Positions 16,140 to 25,177 of a stretch of 64,000 nucleotides of DNA are shown piece by piece; the stretch's first letter is position 1, and every line of letters begins with the position of its first letter. The notes under the pieces are model-generated. The model did no database searches, was not told the origin of the DNA, and saw only the letters and a program-made list of their open reading frames with translations. A program made the position numbers and the translations under genes. The stretch comes from Sphingomonas sp. So64.6b (lineage in GTDB: Bacteria; Pseudomonadota; Alphaproteobacteria; Sphingomonadales; Sphingomonadaceae): the NCBI RefSeq assembly GCF_014171475.1, contig NZ_CP048817.1:4680501-4744500 (forward strand), in the 5' to 3' direction.

Positions 16140-17939
16140 TTAGTGGTTGTCGCGCGGGAGCCCGGCGGTTTGCGCGATGCGCTGATATTTCTCGGCGCCT
16201 TCCAGGATAGCGCCGGTTTCCATCTGCCCGACGGTCGCGCGCTGCATTTCCTGCCACGGCGTCTGGGACGCCGGGAAGGCATAACCGCCCGCTTCGGTCA
16301 GTGCGCGGCGACGCTCGGCCAGTTCGGCATCGTCGATCAGCACATTGGCCGTTCCTTTCCCGAGGTCGATGCGCACTCTGTCGCCGGTGCGGATCAGCGC
16401 CAGGCCGCCCATCGCCGCCGCCTCGGGCGACGCGTTGAGGATCGACGGACTTCCGCTCGTGCCGGATTGCCGGCCATCGCCGATACAGGGCAGGGCGTGA
16501 ACGCCTTCACGGATCAGATAGGCCGGCGGGCGCATATTCACGACCTCGGCCGCGCCGGGATAGCCGATCGGACCCGCGCCGCGCATGAACAACAAGGTGC
16601 GGTCGGTGATGCCAAGCGCCGGGTCATCGATACGGTGGTGATAGTCCTCCGGTCCATCGAACACGACCGCCGGACCCTCGAACGCTTCCGGATCGGTCGG
16701 GTCGCTGAGGTAGCGTTCGCGGAATTCGGGACTGATCACGCTGGTTTTCATGATCGCCGAATCGAACAGATTGCCGCGCAGCACGACAAAGCCGGCATCT
16801 TGCTTGAGCGGCGTCGCGAAGGGACGGATGACGCGCTCGTCCTCGATCGTGGCGTCGCGGCAATTGTCGCCGATCGTCTTGCCGTTGGCGGTGATCGCAT
16901 CCTCATGGATCAGCCCCTGGCGCATCAGTTCGGCGACCACCGCGGGGACACCGCCGGCGTGATAATAATCCTCCCCGAGATACTCGCCGGCAGGCTGAAG
17001 ATTGACCATCAACGGCACCTGGTGGCCATGCTCTTGCCAGTCGTCGATGTGCAGTTCGACACCCATGTGACGCGCGATGGCGTTCAGATGAATCGGCGCA
17101 TTGGTCGATCCGCCGATCGCCGAATTGACCACGATCGCGTTGAGGAACGCGTCGCGGGTCAGGATGTCGCTCGGCTTCAGGTCTTCGGCAACCATGTCGA
17201 CGATGCGTTTGCCGGTGTAATAGGCGATTTCCTGCCGGTCGCGATACGGCGCGGGGATTGCGGCGGACCCGGGCAGCTGCATGCCGAGCGCCTCAGCCAG
17301 GCTGTTCATCGTCGTCGCCGTGCCCATCGTATTGCAGTAACCGGTCGATGGCGCCGAGGACGCGACCAGCTTGATGAAACCTGCATCGTCGATTTCGCCG
17401 GTTGCGAGCAACTCGCGCGCTTTCCATACGATCGTGCCCGATCCGGTGCGTTCGCCCTTGTGCCAGCCGTTGAGCATCGGCCCGACCGACAAGGCGATCG
17501 CCGGAATGTTGACCGTCGCCGCCGCCATCAGGCAGGCCGGGGTGGTCTTGTCGCAGCCGATCGTCAGCACAACGCCGTCTAGCGGATAGCCGTACAAGAC
17601 CTCGACCAGCCCGAGATAGGCGAGGTTGCGGTCAAGCCCGGCAGTCGGTCGTTTGCCGGTCTCCTGGATCGGATGAACCGGGAACTCCAGCGGAATGCCG
17701 CCCGCTTCGCGAATGCCGTCGCGCAAGCGCTCCGCCAGCACCAGATGATGGCGGTTGCACGGGCTCAGGTCGGATCCCGTCTGTGCGATACCGATGATCG
17801 GCTTGCCCGAACGCAATTCCTCCAGGCTGAGACCGAAGTTCAGATAGCGCTCGAGATACAGCGCGGTCATGTCGATGTTCGCGGGGTTGTCGAACCAGGC
17901 GCGCGACCGAAGTTTCGGGGTAGCGGACGAATTGGGCAT
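16140..17939 (-). CDS. IlvD/Edd family aldonate dehydratase (L-arabonate/D-galactonate type)
   Basis: A 599-residue dehydratase that would turn L-arabonate (and possibly D-galactonate) into the 2-keto-3-deoxy acid. Cys61 (LSPCNRHH), Cys129 (GCDKTTP) and Cys202 (GYCNTMG) have the spacing of the [2Fe-2S] ligands in characterised pentonate dehydratases of this family. Asp130 is the usual Mg ligand. Other hallmarks are [21 protein letters not shown] and [16 protein letters not shown] near the C-terminus. Length and these features fit sugar-acid dehydratases rather than IlvD of branched-chain synthesis. It follows the mutarotase by 30 bases on the same strand. Exact substrate (arabonate, xylonate, galactonate) cannot be fixed from sequence; the neighbourhood favours arabonate. 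Confidence 0.88.
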   Translation of the reverse strand: MPNSSATPKLRSRAWFDNPANIDMTALYLERYLNFGLSLEELRSGKPIIGIAQTGSDLSPCNRHHLVLAERLRDGIREAGGIPLEFPVHPIQETGKRPTAGLDRNLAYLGLVEVLYGYPLDGVVLTIGCDKTTPACLMAAATVNIPAIALSVGPMLNGWHKGERTGSGTIVWKARELLATGEIDDAGFIKLVASSAPSTGYCNTMGTATTMNSLAEALGMQLPGSAAIPAPYRDRQEIAYYTGKRIVDMVAEDLKPSDILTRDAFLNAIVVNSAIGGSTNAPIHLNAIARHMGVELHIDDWQEHGHQVPLMVNLQPAGEYLGEDYYHAGGVPAVVAELMRQGLIHEDAITANGKTIGDNCRDATIEDERVIRPFATPLKQDAGFVVLRGNLFDSAIMKTSVISPEFRERYLSDPTDPEAFEGPAVVFDGPEDYHHRIDDPALGITDRTLLFMRGAGPIGYPGAAEVVNMRPPAYLIREGVHALPCIGDGRQSGTSGSPSILNASPEAAAMGGLALIRTGDRVRIDLGKGTANVLIDDAELAERRRALTEAGGYAFPASQTPWQEMQRATVGQMETGAILEGAEKYQRIAQTAGLPRDNH

Positions 17940-17969
17940 TATGGGCTGACTTTCCTGGACTTCGAAGGA

Positions 17970-19127
17970 TCAACGCGCGGTGGTGAGGCGGTAGATCATG
18001 CGGTGATGATAGGGTTTGCCCGGGTCGACGCGTGGCGAGGCGAAGCTCGCCTGGTTGGGTGAGTCGGGAAATTTCTGCGGCTCCATCGCGATGCCGTCGC
18101 CCATGCGATAGACATGGCCCGATTTGCCGACGAGCGTTCCGTCGAGGAAATTGCCGGTATAGACCTGCAGCCCCGGTTCGGTGCTCCACACCTCCAGAAC
18201 ACGACCCGATGCCGGATCGCTGAGTCGCCCGGCGAGCTTGGGCTGCGGGGTCAACCCGGCGTCGATCGCGAAATTATGATCATAGCCGCGCCCGGCGACG
18301 ATCTGCGGATCGCGGCCGTCGCGTAAGCCGTCGGACACGTTTCGCCCACGTCGGAAATCGAACACCGTGCCCGCCACCGGCTTCAACTCGCCGGTCGGGA
18401 TCAGCTTGTCGTCGACCGGGGTATAATGAGTCGCCGGCATGGTCAGTCGATGGTCGAGAATGCCGCGCGCCGATCCTTCGCCGGCAAGGTCGAAGATCGC
18501 GTGATTGGTCATGTTGACCACCGTCGCCTTGTCGGTCGTGGCGTCGAAATCGATCGTCAGCGCGCCCTTGTCGTCAAGCGCATAGGTCACCGTGACGTCG
18601 AGCGTGCCGGGATAACCCTGGTCGCCATCGGGGCTGGTCAGCGCCAGCGTCACGCTCGCGCTCGGCCCTTGCTTGACCGACACGATGCGCCACAATTGCT
18701 TGTCGAATCCGACCGCGCCGCCATGCAGCGAATTGCTCTTGTCGTTCTGGCTGAGCTTGTAGGTCTTGCCGTCGAGCGCGAAACGGGCGCCGGCGATGCG
18801 GTTGGCGTAACGACCGACGGTCACGCCGAAATAATTGGGTTTGTCGACATAGCCGGCCAAATCGTCATAGCCGAGCACGACATCGGCGATCTTGCCCGCC
18901 TTGTCCGGGCCCTTCAGCGATTGCAGCGTCGCACCATAGGCGATGATCCGCGCGCTGACGCCCTTCGCGTTGGACAGCGTGACCGCTTCGACCACGGTAC
19001 CGTTCTTCATCGTACCGAATGCCGTGCGCTGCGCGGTCGCGGCCAGTGCCGACGACGCCAGCAGCGATGCGGCGATGCCACCGAACAGGGCGATACCCGA
19101 CCTGACTTTCCAATTGTTCGGTTGCAT
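17970..19127 (-). CDS. galM: Periplasmic aldose 1-epimerase (mutarotase)
   Basis: A 385-residue galactose-mutarotase-fold enzyme with a signal peptide (residues about 1-30, ALFGGIAASLLASSALAA), so it acts in the periplasm. GalM motifs: VTVGRYANRIAGARFALDG, NSLHGGAVGFDKQLW (catalytic His), VNMTNHAIFDL (second His region), YDHNFAID and LEVWSTEPGLQVYTGNFLDG (catalytic Glu region). The ATG at 19127 follows GGGAG by about 8 bases. It equilibrates alpha and beta anomers of L-arabinose and D-galactose, needed because glycosidases release one anomer and the 1-dehydrogenase is anomer-selective. It shares an operon with the aldonate dehydratase and is divergent from the sugar transporter. Confidence 0.92.
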   Translation of the reverse strand: MQPNNWKVRSGIALFGGIAASLLASSALAATAQRTAFGTMKNGTVVEAVTLSNAKGVSARIIAYGATLQSLKGPDKAGKIADVVLGYDDLAGYVDKPNYFGVTVGRYANRIAGARFALDGKTYKLSQNDKSNSLHGGAVGFDKQLWRIVSVKQGPSASVTLALTSPDGDQGYPGTLDVTVTYALDDKGALTIDFDATTDKATVVNMTNHAIFDLAGEGSARGILDHRLTMPATHYTPVDDKLIPTGELKPVAGTVFDFRRGRNVSDGLRDGRDPQIVAGRGYDHNFAIDAGLTPQPKLAGRLSDPASGRVLEVWSTEPGLQVYTGNFLDGTLVGKSGHVYRMGDGIAMEPQKFPDSPNQASFASPRVDPGKPYHHRMIYRLTTAR

Positions 19128-19156
19128 GTTCCACTCCCAGATTGACCTTCTATTCA

Positions 19157-19179
19157 TCCGTATATACTCAGACAATAAG
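19157..19179. promoter_or_regulatory. Candidate regulatory site between mutarotase and sugar transporter genes
   Basis: CCGTATATACTCAGAC contains the 8-base palindrome GTATATAC and TCAGACAATAAG (19168-19179), similar to TCAGACTTAAGG at 21539 and TCAGACTAAAGG at 15168. The match to ATCGTATACGGTAT is only partial. It would lie in the divergent promoter of both genes. Confidence 0.4.
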
Positions 19180-19224
19180 TTTAAGGAAAGCCGGTTCATC
19201 GGCTAAGTTCGGGAAGGGACGGGA

Positions 19225-20586
19225 ATGGCGCTAATTCCAGACACGGGAGCGGCACGCGGCAGCGATGATCTGCGCGGCACGGCGCAAGGGGCGACGTCCT
19301 ACACGTCAGCGCTCACGCTGCTTGCCAGCCTGTTCTTCATGTGGGGGTTCATCACCGTCATCAACGGCACATTGTTGCCGCATCTTCGCAGCGTGTTCGA
19401 GCTATCCTACACCCAGACCACATTGATCGAATCCGTGTGGTTCATCGCTTATTTCTTCGCATCCATTCCCTCCGCCATGCTGATCGAACGAGTCGGCTAT
19501 CAGCGGTCGATGGTCATCGGCCTGGGCATGATGTCGGCCGGCGCGCTGCTCATGGTGCCTTCCGCGCGGCTGCCATCCTATGAACTCACCTTGTTCGCGC
19601 TCTTCGTGATTGCCAGCGGCATCACGTTGCTGCAGGTCGCGGCCAACCCTTATGTCGCGGTTGTCGGCAAACCGGAAACCGCGTCGTCGCGGCTCAATCT
19701 GGTGCAGGCATTCAATTCGGCCGGGGCGACCCTGGCGCCGCTATTTGGTGGCTACCTGATCCTCGGTCGTACGACGTCGGGCACGGCGGTGGCGGGTGCC
19801 GCGGCACTGACGCCGGCGGAGCGACTGGCGGACGCGCAATCCGTGGTGTTGCCGTATCTGATCGTTGCGGGCGTGCTTGCGCTCCTCGCGATCGTCATTG
19901 CGCGCTTTCCGCTACCCGCGATGGGGGTGGCGACGCAGCGCGCCGTCAAAACCGATCGGGCAGAACAACCGCTGTCGTACCGGCTTAGGAACCATGGACT
20001 ATGGAACCACCGCAACCTTGTGTTCGGGGTCCCCGCGATCTTCATCTACCTGATCGCCGAGATTGGCGTCGGCAATCTGTTCATCAATTTTGTCTCGCAG
20101 CCGGAGATCGGCAATCTCACCCATCAGCAGGCGTCGAACTATCTGTTCCTGCTATGGGGGGGGATGATGATCGGACGGCTGGTCGGTGCTTTTGTCATGC
20201 AAAAGATGGACGCTGGCCACGCGCTGGCCGTCGCCAGCGTCGGTGCCACGATCGTGATGCTGATCGCTGCCTTCACGACCGGGCATGTCGCGATGTGGGC
20301 GCTGATTTCGGTTGGCCTGTTTCACTCGATCATGTTCCCGACCATCTTCACCCTGGGCATTCGCGGTCTTGGCCCGCTGACCGAGGAAGGGTCCGGATTG
20401 CTGATCATGGCGATTGCCGGTGGCGCGCTGGTGATCGTGCAGGGCAAGCTCGCCGATGAGTATGGCCTGCAAGCGTCCTTCCTGCTGACTGCGGCGTGCG
20501 AGCTCTATGTCCTGTTCTATGCGCTCTGGGGTTCGAAGCCCGTGGTCAGCGGCGAACCAGCCGAGCTCAGCGAAGTGTTTGATTGA
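19225..20586 (+). CDS. Sugar MFS transporter, FucP/GluP (FHS) family
   Basis: A 453-residue, 12-helix proton symporter of the inner membrane. Characteristic FHS segments are LASLFFMWGFITVINGTLLPHLR in helix 1, QVAANPYVAVVGKPETASSRLNLVQAFNSAGATLAPLFGG in helices 4-5, and ESGLL-type glycine-rich C-terminal helices (GSGLLIMAIAGGALVIVQGKLAD). Family members carry L-fucose, D-glucose, D-galactose or L-arabinose. The divergent mutarotase and the arabinose pathway on both sides favour L-arabinose and/or D-galactose uptake. The promoter region carries a TCAGAC element shared with two other locus promoters. It ends directly against the convergent lactonase gene with no spacer. Confidence 0.9.
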   Translation: MALIPDTGAARGSDDLRGTAQGATSYTSALTLLASLFFMWGFITVINGTLLPHLRSVFELSYTQTTLIESVWFIAYFFASIPSAMLIERVGYQRSMVIGLGMMSAGALLMVPSARLPSYELTLFALFVIASGITLLQVAANPYVAVVGKPETASSRLNLVQAFNSAGATLAPLFGGYLILGRTTSGTAVAGAAALTPAERLADAQSVVLPYLIVAGVLALLAIVIARFPLPAMGVATQRAVKTDRAEQPLSYRLRNHGLWNHRNLVFGVPAIFIYLIAEIGVGNLFINFVSQPEIGNLTHQQASNYLFLLWGGMMIGRLVGAFVMQKMDAGHALAVASVGATIVMLIAAFTTGHVAMWALISVGLFHSIMFPTIFTLGIRGLGPLTEEGSGLLIMAIAGGALVIVQGKLADEYGLQASFLLTAACELYVLFYALWGSKPVVSGEPAELSEVFD

Positions 20587-21468
20587 TCAGCGCCCGCCGA
20601 AGATGGCGGGCGCGACACCCCTCACACCGGGATCGAGTGACAATAGCCCGCCCGCCATGGGTTGTGCGGTGAGCGCGGCGGCATTGAGGCCGACCGTCGC
20701 GCTGGTCACGAACATCCGGTCGAGCGCGGGGCCGCCAAATACCGGGCAGGTCGGCCGCTGAACCGGCAGGCGGATTTCGGCGACGATGGTGCCCGCCGGC
20801 GACAGGCGACGCACGCACCAGCCGTCCCAAAATGCGATCCACAGATGGCCATCCGCATCGACGGTCATGCCATCGGGATAGCCCTGATCGGGCGTGAATT
20901 GCGCGAAGAGTTGCTCATCGACCATGTTGCCGGCTTGGTCGAGCATCACTCGGGTAATACGCTGCGCCGCCGAATCGGTGCGGTACATGGTGTCGGGCGA
21001 TGCAAAGGCCGGGCCGTTGGGCACCATGATGCCGTTGCGGACCGCCACCGGCGCCGCGCCCGGATCGAGCCGATACAGCACGCCCGACGCGCTCTCCTCC
21101 GCATCGTGCATCGTGCCCGCCCAGAAACGCCCCGCCGGATCGATCTTGCCGTCGTTGAAGCGATTTCCCGCCGGCTCGTCGATCCGCCCGATCACCGTGG
21201 CGATCGACACATGCAGTGTCGGTTCGTCGACAGCGAGTCGCACAAAACCCGGATCGCCACAGCCGACCAGTCCGCCCTGCGCATCCAGACCAAGCGCGGT
21301 GAGCCGGAAGCCAAGCGGCTGAACGGCATTCGCGTCGCTGATCACATCGTGGCGGTGCAGCGCGCGGCCCTTGATATCGACCCACCAGATCAGATGGCGC
21401 GAGGCGTCCCATAACGGCCCCTCGCCAAGCACGGCTCGCACATCGGCAACGCAGTCGACCCTTGTCAT
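20587..21468 (-). CDS. SMP-30/gluconolactonase family aldonolactonase
   Basis: A 293-residue six-bladed beta-propeller lactonase. Conserved metal-site segments: AVLGEGPLWD (Glu ligand), NRFNDGKIDPAGRFWAGTMH (Asn/Asp ligands), VPNGPAFASPDTMYRTDS and GYPDGMTVDADGHLWIAFW (Asp ligand), with RPTCPVFGGPALDRMFVTSA at the end. Enzymes of this type open L-arabino-1,4-lactone, galactonolactone or gluconolactone. It would supply step two of the oxidative arabinose pathway, between the 1-dehydrogenase (24202) and the aldonate dehydratase (16140). It is read away from the dehydrogenase cluster at 21563; the short divergent region carries the GTATAC-type operator. Confidence 0.9.
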   Translation of the reverse strand: MTRVDCVADVRAVLGEGPLWDASRHLIWWVDIKGRALHRHDVISDANAVQPLGFRLTALGLDAQGGLVGCGDPGFVRLAVDEPTLHVSIATVIGRIDEPAGNRFNDGKIDPAGRFWAGTMHDAEESASGVLYRLDPGAAPVAVRNGIMVPNGPAFASPDTMYRTDSAAQRITRVMLDQAGNMVDEQLFAQFTPDQGYPDGMTVDADGHLWIAFWDGWCVRRLSPAGTIVAEIRLPVQRPTCPVFGGPALDRMFVTSATVGLNAAALTAQPMAGGLLSLDPGVRGVAPAIFGGR

Positions 21469-21527
21469 TCAATCACCTATCGCTTGATTTATGCCGTCGC
21501 ATCCGGCAAACGCCCGGGCATGGCAAT

Positions 21528-21541
21528 ATAGTATACTGTCA
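21528..21541. promoter_or_regulatory. Candidate GntR operator before the semialdehyde dehydrogenase
   Basis: ATAGTATACTGTCA matches ATCGTATACGGTAT at 10 of 14 positions and contains the perfect 8-base palindrome AGTATACT with the same AT/GT flanks as the CGTATACG core elsewhere. TCAGACTTAAGG overlaps at 21539-21550. It lies between the lactonase (start 21468) and the dehydrogenase (start 21563). Confidence 0.55.
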
Positions 21542-21562
21542 GACTTAAGGACGGAAGAGTTT

Positions 21563-23140
21563 ATGGATATCACCGGCGCGATTCTCATCGGTTCGGGCGA
21601 GCGGACCGCGAGCGAAACCTTTGACGGTGTCGATCCGGCGACGGGTGCGACTCTCGCGCCGCCCATCTCGCAAGCGGGTATGGATGACGTCGCCGCGGCG
21701 TGCGTTCTCGCAGAAGCGGCCTTTCCCGTCTTCAGCGAACTCGCGCTCGAGCAACGCGCTGTCTTTCTCGAAACGATTGCCGACCGTATCGCAGCGATCG
21801 GCGATGATCTGATCGTGCGTGCAATGGCCGAAAGCGGCCTGCCGCGTGCCCGGCTCGAAGGCGAGCGCGGCCGCACCATCGGACAACTCAAGCTGTTCGC
21901 CGGTGTCGTCCGCCAGGGCGACTGGCTGGATGTGACGATCGACCCGGCACTGCCCGATCGCGCGCCGCTGCCGCGGCCCGATCTGCGTCGGCGCAACGTC
22001 GCACTCGGCCCGGTTGCAGTGTTCGGCGCGTCGAACTTCCCGCTGGCCTTTTCGGTCGCCGGTGGCGACACCGCGTCCGCGCTCGCCGCGGGGTGCCCCG
22101 TCGTGGTCAAGGGCCATCCAGCGCATCCCGGCACCGGCGAACTGGTCGCGCGCGCGGTACGCGAGGCGGTCATCGGCTGCGGCCTGCCCGAGGGCGTCTT
22201 CTCCTATCTGCCGGGCACGAGCAACGATCTGGGCGGCGCGCTCGTCGCCGATCCGCGCATCAAGGCGGTCGGTTTCACCGGGTCGCGTGGCGGTGGTCTG
22301 GCGCTGGTGCGCATTGCCGCCGGTCGCGACGAGCCGATCCCGGTCTATGCCGAAATGTCGAGCATCAATCCGGTGGTCCTGTTTCCCGGCGCGGCGCGGT
22401 CGCGCGGCGCGGCACTGGGCGCGGCATTCGTTCAGTCGCTGACCATGGGCGCGGGACAGTTCTGCACCAATCCCGGTCTGGTCATTGCGGTCGATGGGCC
22501 GGAACTCGACGCGTTCGTCGAGGCCGCCAAGGCGGCGCTCTCGACCAGTCCCGCGCATCTGATGCTGACACCCGGTATCCATACGAGCTTCGAACAGGGC
22601 GTCGAGGCGCTTGCCGCGCATGCGTCGGTCGAGACACTGGCGCGCGGGCTGGTCGGCGAGGGCGTCAATCAGGCGCAGGGCGCATTCTTCTCGACCACGG
22701 CGGAGAAGTTCCTGGCCGACAAGGCGCTTGGCCATGAAGTGTTTGGATCGTCGTCGATCCTGATCCGCGCCAGGGACATGGCGGAGGTCGCCAAGCTGGT
22801 GCGCGGCCTCGAAGGTCAGCTGACCGCCACCTTGTTGTTCGACGCCGAAGATGAGGCCGCGGTTGCGCCGCTGGTGCCGTTGCTCGCCGCGCGGGCCGGT
22901 CGCATCCTGGCCAATGGCTGGCCGACCGGTGTCGAAGTCAGTCATGCGATGGTTCATGGCGGCCCCTATCCGGCGACCAGCGACAGCCGCACCACATCGG
23001 TCGGCAGCCTGGCGATCGAGCGCTTCCTGCGCCCGGTCTGCTATCAGGGCCTGCCCGATGCCTTGCTGCCCGACGCGCTGCGTTCGGCCAATCCGTGGCA
23101 GGTGGCGCGGCGCGTCGACGGTATCGTCGAGCGCGGCTGA
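21563..23140 (+). CDS. 2,5-dioxovalerate (2-oxoglutarate semialdehyde) dehydrogenase
   Basis: A 525-residue aldehyde dehydrogenase oxidising 2-oxoglutarate semialdehyde to 2-oxoglutarate with NAD(P). It is of the long alpha-KGSA type rather than a betaine or succinate-semialdehyde enzyme: [63 protein letters not shown] (catalytic Glu region) and [11 protein letters not shown] (catalytic Cys). The ATG at 21563 has GGAAGAG upstream. It starts a run of genes continuing into AraD1 and the sugar dehydrogenase. Its substrate is the end product of both the oxidative L-arabinose route and the 4-hydroxyproline route encoded at 36659-39901, and no second copy is in the window. Confidence 0.9.
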   Translation: MDITGAILIGSGERTASETFDGVDPATGATLAPPISQAGMDDVAAACVLAEAAFPVFSELALEQRAVFLETIADRIAAIGDDLIVRAMAESGLPRARLEGERGRTIGQLKLFAGVVRQGDWLDVTIDPALPDRAPLPRPDLRRRNVALGPVAVFGASNFPLAFSVAGGDTASALAAGCPVVVKGHPAHPGTGELVARAVREAVIGCGLPEGVFSYLPGTSNDLGGALVADPRIKAVGFTGSRGGGLALVRIAAGRDEPIPVYAEMSSINPVVLFPGAARSRGAALGAAFVQSLTMGAGQFCTNPGLVIAVDGPELDAFVEAAKAALSTSPAHLMLTPGIHTSFEQGVEALAAHASVETLARGLVGEGVNQAQGAFFSTTAEKFLADKALGHEVFGSSSILIRARDMAEVAKLVRGLEGQLTATLLFDAEDEAAVAPLVPLLAARAGRILANGWPTGVEVSHAMVHGGPYPATSDSRTTSVGSLAIERFLRPVCYQGLPDALLPDALRSANPWQVARRVDGIVERG

Positions 23141-23192
23141 GCCTCGTTCACAGAAAAAATGCGCCCGATCAACAAGGGCGGAGAGGGATAGA

Positions 23193-24200
23193 ATGGCGAA
23201 ATCACTGATCCAGTTCCGCGACGCCGTCGGTACGCGCGGCGTGGCGTTGCTCGATGATGAGGGCAGCGCACATGTCGTGCCGGGCGTCGCGACGACACTC
23301 GAACTGGCATTGCGAGCACTGGCCGCGGGGCAGTCGCTTGCCGCTGCCGCGGAGCGGGCGCTTGCCGATGCCGCGGGGCAGGCGGGTGTTGGCGAAGCGA
23401 TCGACCTCGCTTCGGTCACATTGCTCGCGCCGATCGATCATCCCGATACCGCGCATCTGCTGCTCACCGGGACCGGGTTGACGCATCTCGGATCGGCCGA
23501 GGGCCGTGACAAGATGCACCGTGCGATCAACGATGCGGCGCAACAGACCGATTCGATGAAGATGTTCCTGATGGGGGTCGAAGGCGGCCAGCCGACCGAT
23601 GGCCAGGTCGGTGCACAGCCCGAATGGTTCTACAAGGGCGACGGCATGTCGCTGATCGCCCCCGGCGCGCCATTGCCGTCACCCGATTTCGCGCTCGACG
23701 CGGGCGAGGAGCCGGAACTGGCCGGCATCTATCTGATCGATCAAGACGGTACGCCGGTTCGGCTGGGCTATGCGCTGGCCAATGAATTTTCCGATCATGT
23801 GACGGAATGCGGCAATTATCTCTGGCTCGCCCATTCGAAACTGCGCCCGGCCGCGCTTGGGCCGGAATTGTTGCTCGGCGACCTGCCGGAGCATGTCGAG
23901 GGCACCAGCCGCATCGTGCGCGATGGTGAGACGATCTGGGAAAAGCCGTTCCTGTCGGGCGCGGCGAACATGTCGCACAGCTTCGCCAATCTCGAACATC
24001 ATCACTTCAAATATGCCGGCTTTCGTCGTCCCGGCGACGTGCATGTCCATTTCTTCGGCACCGCCACGCTGTCGTTCAGCGATGAGGTCCGCACGCGTCA
24101 GGGCGATGTGTTCGAGATCGAGGCCGCGCCATTCCGCTTGCCGGTGCGCAACCCGATCGGCGCGGCACCCGCGCTTGCCGTAACGGTGCGGGTGATCTGA
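23193..24200 (+). CDS. AraD1/GguC family, FAH-fold 2-keto-3-deoxy-L-arabonate dehydratase
   Basis: A 335-residue protein of the AraD1/GguC branch of the fumarylacetoacetate-hydrolase fold. Indicators: LLTGTGLTHLGSAEGRDKMH, QPEWFYKGDG, LANEFSDHVTECGNYLWLAHSKLRPAALGPELLLG (metal-binding acidic positions) and NLEHHHFKYAGFRRPGDVHVHFFGTATLSF. In known clusters this family sits beside L-arabonate dehydratase and 2-oxoglutarate-semialdehyde dehydrogenase, where it converts 2-keto-3-deoxy-L-arabonate to the semialdehyde. The same arrangement holds here: semialdehyde dehydrogenase 52 bases upstream, sugar 1-dehydrogenase one base downstream. Clear GAGAGGG ribosome site. Confidence 0.85.
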   Translation: MAKSLIQFRDAVGTRGVALLDDEGSAHVVPGVATTLELALRALAAGQSLAAAAERALADAAGQAGVGEAIDLASVTLLAPIDHPDTAHLLLTGTGLTHLGSAEGRDKMHRAINDAAQQTDSMKMFLMGVEGGQPTDGQVGAQPEWFYKGDGMSLIAPGAPLPSPDFALDAGEEPELAGIYLIDQDGTPVRLGYALANEFSDHVTECGNYLWLAHSKLRPAALGPELLLGDLPEHVEGTSRIVRDGETIWEKPFLSGAANMSHSFANLEHHHFKYAGFRRPGDVHVHFFGTATLSFSDEVRTRQGDVFEIEAAPFRLPVRNPIGAAPALAVTVRVI

Positions 24201-24201
24201 G

Positions 24202-25125
24202 ATGGCAATTCGGATTGCCGTAGTCGGTCTGGGCAAGATCGCGCACGACCAGCATTTGCCGGCGATCGCCGCGTCGCGCGATTTCGAACTGGTCGCCGCG
24301 GCGAGCCTCGAAGGCACCACGCCCGGCGTACCGGTGTTCCGCACGATCGACGAGTTGCTCGCCTCCGGCATCGCGATCGACGCGATGGCGATGTGCCAGC
24401 CGCCCCAGGCGCGCTACGAAGCGGCGCTGAAGGCGATCCGCGCGGGCAAACATGTTCTGCTGGAAAAGCCGCCGGGCGCGACGCTGGCCGAATGCGAGGG
24501 GCTGGTCCGCCTCGCCGAGGATGCGGGCACGACATTGTTCGCCGCCTGGCACTCGCGATACGCGCCCGGTGTTGCGCAGGCCAAGGCATGGCTTGCCGAT
24601 CGGACGGTCGTGTCGGCGGAGATCGTGTGGAAGGAAGATGTCCGGCGCTGGCATCCCGGCCAGCAATGGATCTGGCAGCCCGGCGGTCTCGGTGTGTTCG
24701 ATCCCGGGATCAACGCGCTGTCGATCGCGACAGCGATCATCCCGCAGCATATCGTCCTGCTCGACGGAGAGCTGGAAATGCCGGCCAATCGCGCCGCGCC
24801 GATCGCCGCGCGGCTCCAACTGGTCGACATGGACGGCGCGCCGATTTCCGCGGTGTTCGACTGGCGCCAGACCGGTCCGCAAAGCTGGGATATCTTCGTC
24901 GATACGCCGGACGGCCGGCTCGAACTGACTCAGGGCGGCAGTAAGCTCCGAATCGCGGGCGAGGAGCGGGCGCTCGCGCCCGAGGCGGAATATGGCGATA
25001 TGTATGCCCATTTCGCGGACCTGGTACGCGCCGGCGAAAGCGATACCGACCGCAGTCCCTTGCGCCTCGTGGCTGATGCCTTTTTACGTTCCAGACAACA
25101 CCAGACCGATGCCTTCATCGATTGA
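24202..25125 (+). CDS. Gfo/Idh/MocA sugar 1-dehydrogenase (L-arabinose/D-galactose)
   Basis: A 307-residue NAD(P)-dependent dehydrogenase. The Rossmann segment is IAVVGLGKIAHDQHLPAI, followed by the EKPPGATLAEC motif with catalytic Lys, and an active-site stretch WKEDVRRWHPGQQWIWQPGGLGVFDPGINALSI typical of galactose/arabinose 1-dehydrogenases in this family. It oxidises the cyclic aldose to aldono-lactone, the first step before the lactonase. L-arabinose and D-galactose share the configuration at the relevant carbons, and enzymes of this group commonly accept both. That matters because a D-galactonate lower branch (dgoK, dgoA) is also in the window. It follows AraD1 with one base between. 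Confidence 0.85.
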   Translation: MAIRIAVVGLGKIAHDQHLPAIAASRDFELVAAASLEGTTPGVPVFRTIDELLASGIAIDAMAMCQPPQARYEAALKAIRAGKHVLLEKPPGATLAECEGLVRLAEDAGTTLFAAWHSRYAPGVAQAKAWLADRTVVSAEIVWKEDVRRWHPGQQWIWQPGGLGVFDPGINALSIATAIIPQHIVLLDGELEMPANRAAPIAARLQLVDMDGAPISAVFDWRQTGPQSWDIFVDTPDGRLELTQGGSKLRIAGEERALAPEAEYGDMYAHFADLVRAGESDTDRSPLRLVADAFLRSRQHQTDAFID

Positions 25126-25146
25126 CGTCCGATTGTATCGGCGTTA

Positions 25147-25160
25147 ATCGTATACGGTAT
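25147..25160. promoter_or_regulatory. GTATAC operator before the beta-L-arabinofuranosidase
   Basis: ATCGTATACGGTAT, identical over all 14 bases to 37932-37945 in the hydroxyproline divergent promoter. The core CGTATACG is a perfect palindrome. It lies 18 bases before the ATG, so bound protein would block initiation or ribosome-site transcription. Confidence 0.65.
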
Positions 25161-25177
25161 TTTGTAGGAGTTGAACC

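Noticed and set aside
16140..17939. Dihydroxy-acid dehydratase IlvD or phosphogluconate dehydratase Edd
   Set aside because: Family motifs are shared, but cysteine spacing, length and position beside mutarotase, lactonase and arabinose genes indicate an aldonate dehydratase.
21545..23419. Minus-strand open frame of 624 codons over the semialdehyde dehydrogenase
   Set aside because: Antisense shadow; the plus strand encodes a complete aldehyde dehydrogenase with catalytic Cys and Glu.
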